A stretch of DNA of 43,704 bases from Amphritea sp. (GTDB taxonomy: Bacteria > Pseudomonadota > Gammaproteobacteria > Pseudomonadales > Balneatricaceae). Under the pieces are notes generated by a model. The model was not told the origin of the DNA. It searched no databases and saw only the letters and a program-made list of their open reading frames with translations. Below, piece by piece: positions 32,671-43,135 of this stretch; the stretch's first letter is position 1, and every line of letters begins with the position of its first letter. The stretch covers positions 1 through 43,704 of the forward strand of contig JAOXSA010000206.1 in the NCBI GenBank assembly GCA_025800245.1. The letters run 5' to 3'. Made by a program: the position numbers and the translations under genes.

Positions 32671-35469
32671 ATGAAAGGAACTCAGTTAGCAGCTTCATTA
32701 GTCTTTTGTAGCGCGGGGATTGTGGCTCTGTTGCAGGCTTCCGATGCTTTTGCGGAAAACCTGAATATCAGTCAGACGCCGATTCAGGTGGTGGGGGCGG
32801 TTAAGCCCAATGTGATGATTCTGATGGACACGTCCGGCAGTATGAACAGATTCCCAAACCGTAGATGGGCACCGGGCCATTACTTTAACCGTATCAATCA
32901 GGCTAAACGAGCTGCTAATGCTGTAATTGATGGCACTGATAATGTTAATTTCTGTCTGTCCCGATTGAATGGTTCCCATGGAGGAGTGATACTTGCTGAC
33001 TGCGGTACAGATAAAAACAGGCTGAAACAGATTATTAATCATTTGCCTGCTCGTGGGCAGACCCCTATTGCTGAGGCGTACTACGAAGTATCCCGCTATT
33101 TTCGGGGAATGTTCGGGCACTATACCCACGGCGGGCGCAGGTATGCTTCGCCAATACAGCACTCGTGTCAGAAAAATTTTGCTATTGTTATGACCGATGG
33201 TAGCCCGACCAGTGATGGCCATTTTGGTGGTGTTCGTGACCCTCAGGGGTTGGGGCGTTTGCCAAACTGGGATCATAGCGATAATGATAGTGGTCGGTTT
33301 TATCTTGATGACATTGCTAAGTTTGCCTGGGATATTGACATGGCCCCTCATCTTGAAGGCAAGCAGAATCTCCATACCTATACCATCGGATTTAACTATA
33401 ACCACCAAATGCTGAGCAGGGCTGCTCAGGTTGGTCATGGTGAATACTATCTGGCAGGTAATGAGAGTGATTTGACCCGCTCGCTTAAAAATGCCCTGGG
33501 AGATATAGGTCAGAAGTCCTTCACCACCGCGGCACTGGGCGCGAGTGCGGGTTCGACGAATACCGGTAAGAGTCTGTATCAGGCGCGCTTTAATTCGGCA
33601 GACTGGAGCGGGTCTTTATATGCCTATGACATTTATTCCGGCAGGGGCAGTGCTAACTACGGTAAGGTGAACCCCACGCCGGTATGGGAGGCCGGTGCCC
33701 GTCTGAACCAGGATCGTCAGAACCGTACCATTATTACTGCATTTGGTACGCCTTCTGGCGGTTTTATCGCTAAGGGGTTTAACTGGAATCGATTTAATAG
33801 CTGGGATCGGAACCATGTTTTTGGCAATAATTATAATCTGTCGAGGTATCTTCGCGGAGAGATTGATCAGGGGTTCCGATCCAGAAAAGGGCCGTTGGGT
33901 GATATTGTCAATTCCGCGCCGGTCTATGTTGGCGCACCATCTAGACGTTATATTAGTCATCCTGCCTACGCTGTATTCAAACAGCAGAACAAGAATCGGC
34001 CCGCCATGGTGTATGTCGGTGCTAACGATGGCATGCTTCATGGCTTCAGAGCTTCTGATGGGAAGGAGCTTATGGCGTACGTGCCAAGCGTTTTTCTGGA
34101 CAAAATTAAAACTCTGGCAGATAGAAACTATACACATCGTTTCTGGGTTGATGGTACACCGACTGCAGGTGACGTATTCATTAATAACAAGTGGCGTACG
34201 GTACTGATTGGTGGTCTTGGGGCTGGTGGTCAGTCTGTTTACGCGCTGGATATTACCAACCCTGCTGAGTTCTCAGAAGCAGACCCCGGTAAAACATTTC
34301 TCTGGGAATTTCATGATGGTCACGATACCGATCTGGGGTATACCTTTTCGCGACCCAACATCGTCCAGATGCGCGATGGTAAGTGGTATGCCGTATTTGG
34401 TAATGGTTATAACAGCACCGAGAATGATGGCCGGGCTGGAACATCTGGCGATGCGGTCCTGTATATAGTTGATATTGAAACCGGACGTTTAGTTAAGAAA
34501 ATAGCGACGGGAGCGGGTTTTGCCAGAGCGCCTTCCGGAGTCAGAACGCCTAACGGTATGTCATTTGTCTCTCCGGTGTCGACTCGGGGAGATAATCGGA
34601 TCGAATCAATATATGGCGGTGATCTGTACGGTAATATCTGGAAATTCGATGTTAATGATACTGATCCGGCTAACTGGAAGCTCTCCTATAAGCTGTTTCA
34701 GGCTTGTGCTGCAAACAATGTTTTTACTCGCTGCGATGGCAGTAATTACCAATCCATCACGGCGCGTCCAACGGTAACGCTGGATCCGAAAACCAGGCAG
34801 CCCATTGTTATATTTGGCACGGGCCGTAATCTGGAGGTCGGTGACCGAAATGACCGCAGGTTGAATACCATTTATGGTATTTATGATACCGGAACACCTA
34901 TCTTTCCATTCTATCAGTTTTTATTTCTGACGCCGCAATCGATCACTGCTGAAGTTGTGCAGCGTTATACCGATGCTAACGGGAAGCGGCAAACCCGGCG
35001 CAGCCGAATTGTAAGCCGCAGGCACTCTACTAACGGGTACAACCGAGGGTGGTTTATCCACCTTCAGGTGCCTGGTCAGAGCTTGACTGGAGAGCGGGTT
35101 GTCGCCCGAGCCCGGGTGCGAGGGAATCAGGTGGTGATACCTTATCAGCGCTTTGGTAGTGACCCCTGTAAAGCCGGCGGAACCGGCGGGCTGATGATTC
35201 TGGATAAGCGCACAGGCTCTGCACTGAATTATGTTGCCATTGATCAGAATAATGATGGCAAGCTTGATGAGAAAGATCTGGTGACAGATCCGGCCAGCGG
35301 TAAGAAAGTCGTTTCATCCAGTGCTGAGACCGGTAGTGGTGGTACACCGGTGCTGACGGGTGAAAATATTTATACCAATGATAAAGACGGTAAACCGCCA
35401 ACCAGTAATCGGAGACAGGATGACCCTGAAAGCCTGGGACGTCAGAGTTGGCGGTATTTTGGAAGATAG
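32671..35469 (+). CDS. pilY1: PilY1-type pilus tip adhesin, first operon (VWA site intact)
   Basis: A 932-residue exported protein with a signal peptide (about 1-28, DAFA cleavage). PilY1 caps the minor-pilin tip and acts in adhesion, mechanosensing and pilus extension. A von Willebrand A domain shows a full metal site: D53-T-S55-G-S57, T131 in RGQTPIAEAY and D176 in AIVMTDGSPTSDG. The C-terminal beta-propeller (about residue 400 on) has [20 protein letters not shown] and YGGDLYGNIWKFDV. The acidic calcium loop expected before that last block is replaced by VSTRGDNRIES, which contains RGD at 639-641. An EF-hand-like D858-QNNDGKLD is near the C-terminus, and SLGRQSW closes it. It is shorter than the 1,267-residue paralogue downstream. 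Confidence 0.92.
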   Translation: MKGTQLAASLVFCSAGIVALLQASDAFAENLNISQTPIQVVGAVKPNVMILMDTSGSMNRFPNRRWAPGHYFNRINQAKRAANAVIDGTDNVNFCLSRLNGSHGGVILADCGTDKNRLKQIINHLPARGQTPIAEAYYEVSRYFRGMFGHYTHGGRRYASPIQHSCQKNFAIVMTDGSPTSDGHFGGVRDPQGLGRLPNWDHSDNDSGRFYLDDIAKFAWDIDMAPHLEGKQNLHTYTIGFNYNHQMLSRAAQVGHGEYYLAGNESDLTRSLKNALGDIGQKSFTTAALGASAGSTNTGKSLYQARFNSADWSGSLYAYDIYSGRGSANYGKVNPTPVWEAGARLNQDRQNRTIITAFGTPSGGFIAKGFNWNRFNSWDRNHVFGNNYNLSRYLRGEIDQGFRSRKGPLGDIVNSAPVYVGAPSRRYISHPAYAVFKQQNKNRPAMVYVGANDGMLHGFRASDGKELMAYVPSVFLDKIKTLADRNYTHRFWVDGTPTAGDVFINNKWRTVLIGGLGAGGQSVYALDITNPAEFSEADPGKTFLWEFHDGHDTDLGYTFSRPNIVQMRDGKWYAVFGNGYNSTENDGRAGTSGDAVLYIVDIETGRLVKKIATGAGFARAPSGVRTPNGMSFVSPVSTRGDNRIESIYGGDLYGNIWKFDVNDTDPANWKLSYKLFQACAANNVFTRCDGSNYQSITARPTVTLDPKTRQPIVIFGTGRNLEVGDRNDRRLNTIYGIYDTGTPIFPFYQFLFLTPQSITAEVVQRYTDANGKRQTRRSRIVSRRHSTNGYNRGWFIHLQVPGQSLTGERVVARARVRGNQVVIPYQRFGSDPCKAGGTGGLMILDKRTGSALNYVAIDQNNDGKLDEKDLVTDPASGKKVVSSSAETGSGGTPVLTGENIYTNDKDGKPPTSNRRQDDPESLGRQSWRYFGR

Positions 35470-35489
35470 TGCAAACAGTGAGTTGATTG

Positions 35490-35912
35490 ATGCAATGTAA
35501 ACAAAAGGGCTTTTCTCTGATTGAGCTGATGATTGTGGTTGCGATTGTGGGCATTCTTGCCGCAATTGCCTACCCCTCTTATCAGGAGCATGTGATGTCC
35601 AGTCGCCGTTCTGCCGCTCAGCTTTGTCTGCAGGATATGGCAGTACAAATGGAGCGTCGCTATGCATCAGATCTCAGATATCCGGATTTCTCTGATCAGG
35701 CTGGCATAAATGCAGTGGTTGCGGTACTGAATTCGGCGTGCGCACAAGAAAATGATCTGAATACTTTTTACCGTTTCACCTCCCGGAGAAATACCGCTGT
35801 GACATTTGTATTTCAGGCAAGGCCAATAGCGGGTCAGGCTGGGGATCGCTGTGGCGCAATGACGGTCAACCAGTCAGGCCAGCGTACACCTGCAAACAAC
35901 GATTGTTGGTAA
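35490..35912 (+). CDS. pilE: Type IV minor pilin PilE, first operon
   Basis: A 140-residue prepilin of the minor-pilin PilE group. Leader MQCKQKG precedes [20 protein letters not shown], Glu at +5. [20 protein letters not shown] continues the N-terminal helix. The C-terminal [20 protein letters not shown] followed by CW gives the disulfide-bonded loop typical of PilE. A TTG three bases before ATG 35490 is possible but less likely. It lies 20 bases after pilY1. Confidence 0.92.
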   Translation: MQCKQKGFSLIELMIVVAIVGILAAIAYPSYQEHVMSSRRSAAQLCLQDMAVQMERRYASDLRYPDFSDQAGINAVVAVLNSACAQENDLNTFYRFTSRRNTAVTFVFQARPIAGQAGDRCGAMTVNQSGQRTPANNDCW

Positions 35913-35917
35913 TACCT

Positions 35918-36409
35918 ATGTTAAGAAGGCAGTTTCAGTCCGGTGTGACGCTGGTAGAGCTGATGGTGACAGTGTCAGTGCTGGCGATTATTCTCACTGT
36001 TGGTGTGCCTTCGCTCAGTCGCTTTCTGAATACAACTGAAGTGAACTCGACTCTGCAGCAGTTTCGTGATGGACTGGCTTATGCCCGGTCAGAAGCCGTG
36101 TCGCGCCAGAGAAATCTACGGGTGTGTCCCCTGAACCAAAGATCTGGCGGGTGCCGGAGTGATAGTAACTGGGGGGAGGGTATGGTTGTCTATGAAGACC
36201 TTAATGGTAACGGAGGTCTCGATGCGGCAGACCAGCGCTTAAAGACCATTGATTACAGCGGCGGCGCTGCTGTGAATAACACCCACCGCAGGCATCTTGA
36301 ATTTGACCGGTTGGGTCGCAGTCAGGGGTCCAACGGTACTTTTACTTTTTCTGCCAACGGCATTCAGCGGCAACTGTTCCTCTCTACTTCTGGCCGCACC
36401 CGGCTTTAG
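35918..36409 (+). CDS. fimT: GspH/FimT-type minor pilin, first operon
   Basis: A 163-residue prepilin of the FimT/FimU (GspH) class. Leader MLRRQFQSG precedes VTLVELMVTVSVLAIILTVG, Glu at +5, followed by VPSLSRFLNTTEVNS and FRDGLAYARSEAVSRQRNLR, the GspH signature. The middle has CPLNQRSGGC and WGEGMVVYEDLNGNGGLD. FimT of related bacteria can bind DNA during uptake; FimU is a tip minor pilin. The sequence does not decide between them. Here the gene is last in the operon, unlike its paralogue, which comes first in the second operon. Confidence 0.88.
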   Translation: MLRRQFQSGVTLVELMVTVSVLAIILTVGVPSLSRFLNTTEVNSTLQQFRDGLAYARSEAVSRQRNLRVCPLNQRSGGCRSDSNWGEGMVVYEDLNGNGGLDAADQRLKTIDYSGGAAVNNTHRRHLEFDRLGRSQGSNGTFTFSANGIQRQLFLSTSGRTRL

Positions 36410-36480
36410 CAGAAGTGTTCTCTATTTATCTCTGCTCTCTACCTTTTCTTTCTACAGGTTTGTCTTTCTTTTTAATTGGT

Positions 36481-36513
36481 TTAGCCTCTTACAGGGAGGC
36501 TAACGCTCGTTTT
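36481..36513 (+). terminator. Candidate terminator between the two pilin operons
   Basis: TTAGCCTC (36481-36488), loop TTACAGG, GAGGCTAA (36496-36503), then CGCTCG and TTTT. The eight-base stem is perfect but the T-run starts six bases late. A pyrimidine-rich tract on the plus strand (36418-36475) precedes it. Confidence 0.5.
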
Positions 36514-36571
36514 ATTATTGTCACTGTTTTGGGTATCTCTGTCATAGCAGGTTCCCAATGTTTGTTTAAAC

Positions 36572-36577
36572 TATAAT
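36572..36577 (+). promoter_or_regulatory. Candidate -10 element of the second minor-pilin operon
   Basis: Perfect TATAAT 57 bases before the fimT start. The -35 position at 17-base spacing (AGGTTC) is poor, so an activator would be needed if this is used. Confidence 0.35.
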
Positions 36578-36633
36578 CAGCTGTTGCCGTTCAGGGATGA
36601 TCAGGTAGCTTTGATTCATTGTTTCATGGATGA

Positions 36634-37236
36634 ATGAAAAAGGTATTGCTTTTGCGATTTCGTTCGAACGCCGGGTTCTCATTGGTAGAACTGATGATAG
36701 TTGTCGCTATTCTGGGCATATTGCTGTTAGTGGTTGCTCCGGATTTCGGCCGTTTTTTAGCCGACGGCCGGGTGAATGCTGCTAAAGATAAACTGATCTC
36801 AAGTATTTCGCTGGCACGGACTGAGGCGATTAAGCGTGGCGAGCAGGTGGTTATTTGCCGAGCTAATGCAGCGGGCACTAGCTGTGCCGGTGGGGGCATT
36901 GCGGCGACCAGCGAAAGCTGGGCTGACGGCTGGTTGGTATTTGCGGATGCTGACGAAGATGAAGCTCTGGATGTCGGAGAGCTGCTCAGGGTCGTAACGG
37001 TCGAGGATCAGACAACTATTCAGTTCAGTCGTGATGACTTGTTGATTTTTGGAGGTCAGGGGCTTCTTGTGGATACTTCGGGTAATTTTATTGCTGTCGC
37101 AGTGGGCGAGCAGGCATTCACGATCGGTGATCGGGGAGATGCGACCGTCGAAGCTGGTCTGTCGGTACGGTCAACCGGCAGAATCCGGTCTTGTGCAAAC
37201 TGGAATGTGAGTACGCATACATGCAGCGACAATTAG
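36634..37236 (+). CDS. fimU: GspH/FimT-type minor pilin, second operon
   Basis: A 200-residue prepilin of the FimU/FimT class. Leader MKKVLLLRFRSNAG precedes [20 protein letters not shown], Glu at +5. The GspH pattern follows: APDFGRFLADGRVNAAKDKL, SISLARTEAIKRGEQVVICR and WADGWLVFADADEDEALDVG. FimU is preferred because it heads a complete pilV-W-X-Y1-E operon, as FimU does in Pseudomonas, but FimT cannot be excluded. Its last 16 bases overlap the pilV gene. Confidence 0.88.
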   Translation: MKKVLLLRFRSNAGFSLVELMIVVAILGILLLVVAPDFGRFLADGRVNAAKDKLISSISLARTEAIKRGEQVVICRANAAGTSCAGGGIAATSESWADGWLVFADADEDEALDVGELLRVVTVEDQTTIQFSRDDLLIFGGQGLLVDTSGNFIAVAVGEQAFTIGDRGDATVEAGLSVRSTGRIRSCANWNVSTHTCSDN

Positions 37237-37703
37237 GTTTTAACTTAATCGAAGTGATGGTAGCTCTGGTGATTCTGTCACTGGGTGTGCTGGGTATGGC
37301 TGCTTTGCAGACCACCGCAATCAAGCAGAATCAGAGTGCTTATATGCGCAGTCAAGCTAACCAGTTAGCCTATGATATTACTGATCGGATGCGGGCTAAT
37401 AGAGCAAATCTGACAGCGTATCTGCAAAAAAGTGCAGGTGTTAATACCGTTGGCTGCACCACTACAGATGGTTGTAGCGGATCCCAGATGGCGGAGGATG
37501 ACCTCGCCGAATGGTTTGATGCGATTGCCCGGGAGTTACCAGGGGGGGCTGGTGAGGTTTGCCGCAGTAATCTGTCGGATGATGCAGCCGGAGCACCTGA
37601 TTGTGAGGGTAATGGTACCGATAATCCGGTGGTCGTTTATATCTGGTGGGATGATGAGCGGGATGGGGCCGATATGATGCTGTCTTTGAGTACTGATTTA
37701 TGA
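37221..37703 (+). CDS. pilV: Type IV minor pilin PilV, second operon
   Basis: A 160-residue PilV-type prepilin. From ATG 37221 the leader is MQRQLG, then FNLIEVMVALVILSLGVLGM, Glu at +5. ALQTTAIKQNQSAYMRSQAN and ADNPVVVYIWWDDERDG-like VVVYIWWDDERDGADMMLS mark the family. An upstream GTG would add ten residues and is less likely. The short leader contrasts with that of the first-operon PilV. Its start overlaps fimU and its stop overlaps pilW. Confidence 0.92.
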   Translation: MQRQLGFNLIEVMVALVILSLGVLGMAALQTTAIKQNQSAYMRSQANQLAYDITDRMRANRANLTAYLQKSAGVNTVGCTTTDGCSGSQMAEDDLAEWFDAIARELPGGAGEVCRSNLSDDAAGAPDCEGNGTDNPVVVYIWWDDERDGADMMLSLSTDL

Positions 37704-38815
37704 ACAGGGCGAAGAAGGTTACTCAGTTTCGTCAAACAGGTCTGACCATGATCGAGTTGATGATTGCGATGGTGATCGGCCTGATACTAACTGCAGCGGT
37801 ATTGCAGGTATTTGTTGGGAGTCGGGTAACCTACTCTACTCAGGCGAGCTTGGCACGATTGCAGGAAAATGGTCGGTTTGCGCTGGAGTTTCTTACACGG
37901 GATATTCGTCAGGCAGGCTATCAGGGCTGCTCTGCTAATAACAGTATCGCCAGTACAATAATCGATGATGGCAGTGCGATTCTCGATTCTATTGATTTGA
38001 GTGAGGCGTTAGTCGGATGGAATAATGTCGGTTCGGGGGCTCGAACTTATGGCGGCAGAACCGCCCTGGCCGGTACCGATATTATCGAAGTCAAATTTGC
38101 TGATACTGGCAGTAGCTGCACGGTAGATTCCCATAACCCGACAGCGGCGAGCATTCTTTGTGAATCACCCCATGAATATCAGAAAGGCGATCTTCTGGTT
38201 GTGTCGGACTGTTCACATACCGGTATTTTCCAACAATCAAATGTAAACAATAACTCGACCACTGCGACTGTTGTTCATAACACGGGCCAAGCATCTCCCG
38301 GTAATTGTACCAAAGGCCTGGGGTTACCCGTGCCCAGCCCTTGTGACAGCACCACATCCAATACCAATGGTACCGCTTACCCCTTTCCGCCGGGCGCATC
38401 GGTGATGCGTTTTCAGTCGTATCGCTTTTTTATTGCCAATAACGATGCCGGTGAGCCCGCTTTATACCGGCACAGTTTACAGAGCGATTCAGCAACCCTG
38501 GGGTATGCTGGCAATGCCATTGAATTAGTCGAAGGGATCGAAAATATGCAGCTGTATTACGGTGAAGATACCGATGGCGATGGTGCACCAAACAGGTATC
38601 TTGACGCTGGAACTGCAGGATTAGATATGGATGATGTGATCGCTGTGCGTGTTGATCTTTTAGTTCAGAGCAATCAGGAAAGTGTGGTGCAAGGCAGTCA
38701 GACGCTGTCTTATTTCAGAAGCGCGAGCGGCGCGGTCAATACCGCTCCCTATCCAGCAGATGGGCGGCTGAGAAAAGTGTTCAGTACTACCATTGCGCTG
38801 AGAAACAGGCTTTAA
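37700..38815 (+). CDS. pilW: Type IV minor pilin PilW, second operon
   Basis: A 371-residue prepilin of the PilW group, which helps prime pilus assembly with PilV, PilX and PilY1. Leader MNRAKKVTQFRQTG precedes LTMIELMIAMVIGLILTAAV, Glu at +5. The conserved LQENGRFALEFLTRDIRQAG follows. The globular part holds paired cysteines (GCSANN, SSCTVD, ILCESP, VSDCSH, GNCTKG, SPCDST), consistent with disulfides. It ends in KVFSTTIALRNRL. It overlaps pilV by four bases. Confidence 0.93.
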   Translation: MNRAKKVTQFRQTGLTMIELMIAMVIGLILTAAVLQVFVGSRVTYSTQASLARLQENGRFALEFLTRDIRQAGYQGCSANNSIASTIIDDGSAILDSIDLSEALVGWNNVGSGARTYGGRTALAGTDIIEVKFADTGSSCTVDSHNPTAASILCESPHEYQKGDLLVVSDCSHTGIFQQSNVNNNSTTATVVHNTGQASPGNCTKGLGLPVPSPCDSTTSNTNGTAYPFPPGASVMRFQSYRFFIANNDAGEPALYRHSLQSDSATLGYAGNAIELVEGIENMQLYYGEDTDGDGAPNRYLDAGTAGLDMDDVIAVRVDLLVQSNQESVVQGSQTLSYFRSASGAVNTAPYPADGRLRKVFSTTIALRNRL

Positions 38816-38818
38816 CGT

Positions 38819-39310
38819 ATGAACAGCAGCAGACAGCAGGGTGCCGTACTGATAGTCAGTCTTATTATACTGATCGTGATGACGGTCATTGGCCTGGCGG
38901 GTATGGAGATTACCAGCCTGGAAGAGAAAATGGCCGGTAATATCCGTGATCGGAACATAGCGTTTCAGGCTGCTGAATCTGCGCTGATCTCGGGTGAAGA
39001 TTATCTGGAAAGCCAGGTTTTGTTACCCAGCTTTACTGGCAGTAATGGTCTCTACCAGCGCGATGCCGATCTTTGGGAGTCGATAAACTGGTCAGACGCC
39101 AGTAAAGTGGTTGCTGTCAGTACTGCTGGTTTTGGTAATCTGGCGGAAAGAGGGGCCTATTATATTGAAGATGTTCAAGCAGCAGCATCATCCGATAGTC
39201 TTGAGCTGGGTGTGCCGTCGGATAATCGAAGATTTTACAGAGTAACTGCGCGGGCTGTTGGGCAGACAGAAAGTGCAGAAGTGATATTGCAAACTGTTTA
39301 TAAACGTTAG
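38819..39310 (+). CDS. pilX: Type IV minor pilin PilX, second operon
   Basis: A 163-residue PilX-type prepilin. Leader MNSSRQQG precedes AVLIVSLIILIVMTVIGLAG, lacking Glu at +5 as expected for PilX. MEITSLEEKMAGNIRDRNIA then FQAAESALISGEDYL is the highly conserved family helix. EVILQTVYKR closes it. It starts three bases after the pilW stop and is followed by pilY1. Confidence 0.93.
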   Translation: MNSSRQQGAVLIVSLIILIVMTVIGLAGMEITSLEEKMAGNIRDRNIAFQAAESALISGEDYLESQVLLPSFTGSNGLYQRDADLWESINWSDASKVVAVSTAGFGNLAERGAYYIEDVQAAASSDSLELGVPSDNRRFYRVTARAVGQTESAEVILQTVYKR

Positions 39311-39320
39311 GGAGGGGGTG

Positions 39321-42300
39321 ATGTACAGATACTATCTAGTGCTACTAGTGGGATTGTTCAGTTCGTCTGTTATGGCGACGGCCATATCTCAGAACCCTCT
39401 TTATCTGGTTAAATCAGCCAATCCTAATGTGCTGTTTAACATGTCGATTGAAGAGCCGATGGGAGGAGCTGCTTATAATGACCAGCCAGGAACTCTCGCG
39501 GGTGGCAGTGTATGTGGTGGCCGAAGAGGTGGCTTTGGTGAGTGCTACTTCAGTTCTGAAACGTATCTGGGGTACTTTGATCCGAAGAAATGCTATCGCT
39601 ACAACTACTCCAGAGGCTATTTTGAGCCGGGTGGTACCGCTAATTCAGATCATAGCTGTAGCAGTGGTTACAGTGGCAATATGATGAACTGGGCGTCGAT
39701 GACCGCGATGGATATGTTTGTTTATACACTGACAGGCGGTAATCGGGTTGTTGATAACACAGGAAAAAATGCCGTCACTGCTATAAAACGGGCCAGATAC
39801 AATGGTTCTTATTTTCCACAAAAACGTCTGGGCTCGTCATATAACGTTTCTACGGGATCGGTGACACCTTATGGTGGTTATTCCTACGTCATAATCAATA
39901 ATTATTCAGCCTCTGGCTTCTCTTCAGAAAGGATTCAGTTTTGTCCAAATGGTAGCTGTTATCCATCAATGAACCTTCATGTTCGGGTTTGTGATGTTGA
40001 TGAGGGTCTGGAGGCGAACTGTACTTCATACAGTGGTGGGGATTATTACAAGCCGGAAGGGTTGATTCAAAGCCGTTCGGGCTCGATGCGCTTTGCCGTG
40101 ACAAGCTACCTGAATCACAATGACATACATCGACATGGCGGGGTTCTTCGCGCGAACATGAAGTATGTTGGCCGATTCCTGCCAGACGGTTCAGCTAATT
40201 CAAATGCAGAGCTTGCTGCGGATGGAACGTTTCCTAACGATCCGGATAATTTAACCGGAGGCAGCGGTATCGATTCTTCCGGGGTTATTAATTATATAAA
40301 TAAGTTCAGTGAGTATGGATATAAGCGTTTCGATCCGGCCAGTGAGCTGTTCTACGAATCGATCAGGTATTTTAAAAATCTGGGGCCGACGCCCGAGTAT
40401 TCCAGTGGCCTGACAGATGCGATGAAAGGCGGTTTTCCTGTTTTAGATTCAGCCGGGGAGTGGGATGACCCGATCCAATACAGCTGCCAGAAAAACTTTA
40501 TTATCGGTATTAATGATGCCAACCCCTGGGTAGATAAGCGATTACCGGGAACGCATTTTACCGCATATAACACAAACGGTGGTTCTCATTCGTGGGATGA
40601 TTATCGTGAGCCTTCAAACCCGGACAGGGAAATTGATGTTAAAGCGTTAACGAACAAAGTGGGGCAACTGGAAGGATTGAACGGTACAAATCAGTTAATA
40701 GGTTGCGTTCCTGGTAACTGTGATTATAGGAATACAGTGAAAAAAATTTCTGGGTTAGGCGAAGTTTCCGGTACTGCACCAGGCGCAGGCAAGGAGAACT
40801 CTTACTATATTGCTGGCCTTGCTTATTATGCGAATACGCAGGATATCCGTACTGATGGCGGCATGGATGGAGAACAGAATGTCACCACGTTTATGATCGA
40901 TTCTCAGGAGTACAGCAATAACCCTCTGATAGGGCAGATGAATATGCTCTGGCTGGCGGGTAAGTATGGTGGATTTGTTGACAGCAATGGCAATGACGAG
41001 CCTGATCTGCAATCTGAATGGGATGCAGATAAAAACGGTGAGCCGGATAACTATGTATTGGCAACCCGGCCAGATTTGATGATTTCTTCCCTGAAATCCA
41101 GTTTTGATGATATTGAAGCACAAACCTCCTCTGCTTCAGCGATTGCTGCCAACTCAACCCGGCTGGACACTGATACCAAGATTTACCAGGCGAAATATTC
41201 CAGCGATGGTTGGTCCGGTGATTTACTCGCTTATGCACTGGATCCGGTGACCGGGATGCCCGGAAGCGAAGAATCCTGGAAGGCTTCTGATCTGATGCCT
41301 GCGCATAGTGCCAGAAGTATTTTTACACACAATGGCACTGCAGCAGTTGAATTCAAACATACCAATCTCAGTTCTGTTCAGCAGGCTTTGATCACGCTAG
41401 ACGAGCTGAATTATATCCGTGGAGATAATAGCCAAGAGGGAAGTCCGTTCAGAGTCCGTAAACATGCGCTGGGGGATATAATAAACTCAGACCCGCTATA
41501 TACAGGCTCTGAGCGCTTTAATTATTTCTCATTGGAGATGGCAACCGGTGGGGCTACACAGGTATCCACGTATGCTCGCTATCTATCTGGTACCGATAGC
41601 ACTGAAAAAGGCCATCGTCCTGAAGTCATTTATGTCGGTGCTAACGACGGCATGCTGCACGCTTTTCTGGCGGAAGATGACCCGTCTCTGTCCTCTGGTT
41701 CCAGCTGTTCTGCGTCGGCTAATGACTGTGCGGGTGAGGAAATTTTTGCTTATATTCCCAAAGCCCTGGTGCCGTCGCTGAGGGATCTGACGACGACGGC
41801 CTACAGGCACCGGTTTTATGTTGACGGGAGCTCCAGGCACGGTGATGCCTATATCGATTTTGATAGCGCAGGCACGCCGCGTTGGGGGACTGCACTCGTC
41901 GGAACCTTAGGGGCTGGTGGTAAAGGGATCTTTGCGCTGGATATATCGGACCCTCTTAATTTCACTACAGCTGATGTGTTATGGGACAAGGACAGCAGTG
42001 ATACAGATTTCCTAGACCTCGGTTATACCTACAGTCAGCCAACCATCGTAAAAATGGCTAACGGTGTATGGACGGCTGTGTTTGGCAACGGCTATAACAG
42101 CACTAATCATGAAGCGGTGCTGTATATAGTCAATTTGGAAACTGGCAGCGTGATCCGTAAGATCCATACCGGTGCTTTTGGCAGTGCGTCAGCGACTAAT
42201 GGCTTATCAACGCCGATCGTGATTGATACTGATGGAGATTTGTTGGCGGATAGGGCTTATGCTGGTGATTTACAAGGCAATCTGTGGGCCTTTGATCTTT

Positions 42301-43124
42301 CTGATAAATCTTCAGTTAGTAACTGGAAAGTCGCCTATAAGAGCGGTAGTACCCCTGCCCCTTTATTTACGGCGGTTGACGATAACAGTAAAACACAGCC
42401 AATAACGGCTAAACCTCAGATTGTGAAAGCAGCAACCGGTGAATTCGTGGTGTTATTCGGGAGCGGTCAGTTTTTTGCGGTGGGTGATCATAGCTCTACG
42501 GCAACTCAGACTTTCTATGGCATCTACGATAACGGCAAGAATGCGGTGTCAGGCCGTAATAGTCTGACAGAGCAAAATATCATTTATGAGGGGAGGTCGA
42601 CGGGAGCAACGGCTGTTAATCGTGTTACTACAGATAATAGGTTAGGCAATAATGATAAGGGCTGGTTTATCGATCTGGGCGTGGTAGATACCAACGGTGA
42701 TGGCTCTCCTGATAAGACAACCCGTCCTGGTGAGCGAGTGATCGTGGATGCTCTGGTGCGCAGTGGTAGAGTGATCTTCCCTACGCTAATCGCTAGCATA
42801 GATCCGTGTGTTCCGGGAGGTAGTAGTATGATTATGGAGCTGGATTCACTCACCGGGTCTCGATTGACGAGCTCTCCTTTTGATACTAACGGCGATGGCG
42901 TCATTGATGCAAAGGATCTGATTGATCATGATAATGATCCAAGTACGCCGCCGGTGGCATCGTCTGGCCTGGAAACGGATGTGGGGATCGTTAAAAAGCC
43001 GGGTGTTATATCCAGAGGGCAGGACGAGAAAAAGTATGTGACCGGGTCTGATGGTAATATCCAGGTCATTACAGAGACTGGGGGGGATTCTCTGGGGCGT
43101 CAATCCTGGTTACAATTAAAATAG
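39321..43124 (+). CDS. pilY1: PilY1-type pilus tip protein, second operon (propeller calcium site intact)
   Basis: A 1,267-residue exported protein with a signal peptide (about 1-19, VMA cleavage). The N-terminal third corresponds to the VWA domain but the metal site is lost: [20 protein letters not shown] replaces DxSxS, and GINDANPW replaces the TDG motif after CQKNF. The beta-propeller is intact ([40 protein letters not shown]), with an acidic calcium loop D969-TDGDLLAD before [16 protein letters not shown]. Pseudomonas PilY1 uses such a loop to control pilus extension and retraction. A second EF-hand-like site is D1188-[14 protein letters not shown] at 39311-39316 supports ATG 39321 over the adjacent GTG. 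Confidence 0.93.
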   Translation: MYRYYLVLLVGLFSSSVMATAISQNPLYLVKSANPNVLFNMSIEEPMGGAAYNDQPGTLAGGSVCGGRRGGFGECYFSSETYLGYFDPKKCYRYNYSRGYFEPGGTANSDHSCSSGYSGNMMNWASMTAMDMFVYTLTGGNRVVDNTGKNAVTAIKRARYNGSYFPQKRLGSSYNVSTGSVTPYGGYSYVIINNYSASGFSSERIQFCPNGSCYPSMNLHVRVCDVDEGLEANCTSYSGGDYYKPEGLIQSRSGSMRFAVTSYLNHNDIHRHGGVLRANMKYVGRFLPDGSANSNAELAADGTFPNDPDNLTGGSGIDSSGVINYINKFSEYGYKRFDPASELFYESIRYFKNLGPTPEYSSGLTDAMKGGFPVLDSAGEWDDPIQYSCQKNFIIGINDANPWVDKRLPGTHFTAYNTNGGSHSWDDYREPSNPDREIDVKALTNKVGQLEGLNGTNQLIGCVPGNCDYRNTVKKISGLGEVSGTAPGAGKENSYYIAGLAYYANTQDIRTDGGMDGEQNVTTFMIDSQEYSNNPLIGQMNMLWLAGKYGGFVDSNGNDEPDLQSEWDADKNGEPDNYVLATRPDLMISSLKSSFDDIEAQTSSASAIAANSTRLDTDTKIYQAKYSSDGWSGDLLAYALDPVTGMPGSEESWKASDLMPAHSARSIFTHNGTAAVEFKHTNLSSVQQALITLDELNYIRGDNSQEGSPFRVRKHALGDIINSDPLYTGSERFNYFSLEMATGGATQVSTYARYLSGTDSTEKGHRPEVIYVGANDGMLHAFLAEDDPSLSSGSSCSASANDCAGEEIFAYIPKALVPSLRDLTTTAYRHRFYVDGSSRHGDAYIDFDSAGTPRWGTALVGTLGAGGKGIFALDISDPLNFTTADVLWDKDSSDTDFLDLGYTYSQPTIVKMANGVWTAVFGNGYNSTNHEAVLYIVNLETGSVIRKIHTGAFGSASATNGLSTPIVIDTDGDLLADRAYAGDLQGNLWAFDLSDKSSVSNWKVAYKSGSTPAPLFTAVDDNSKTQPITAKPQIVKAATGEFVVLFGSGQFFAVGDHSSTATQTFYGIYDNGKNAVSGRNSLTEQNIIYEGRSTGATAVNRVTTDNRLGNNDKGWFIDLGVVDTNGDGSPDKTTRPGERVIVDALVRSGRVIFPTLIASIDPCVPGGSSMIMELDSLTGSRLTSSPFDTNGDGVIDAKDLIDHDNDPSTPPVASSGLETDVGIVKKPGVISRGQDEKKYVTGSDGNIQVITETGGDSLGRQSWLQLK

Positions 43125-43135
43125 GGTGCAATATA

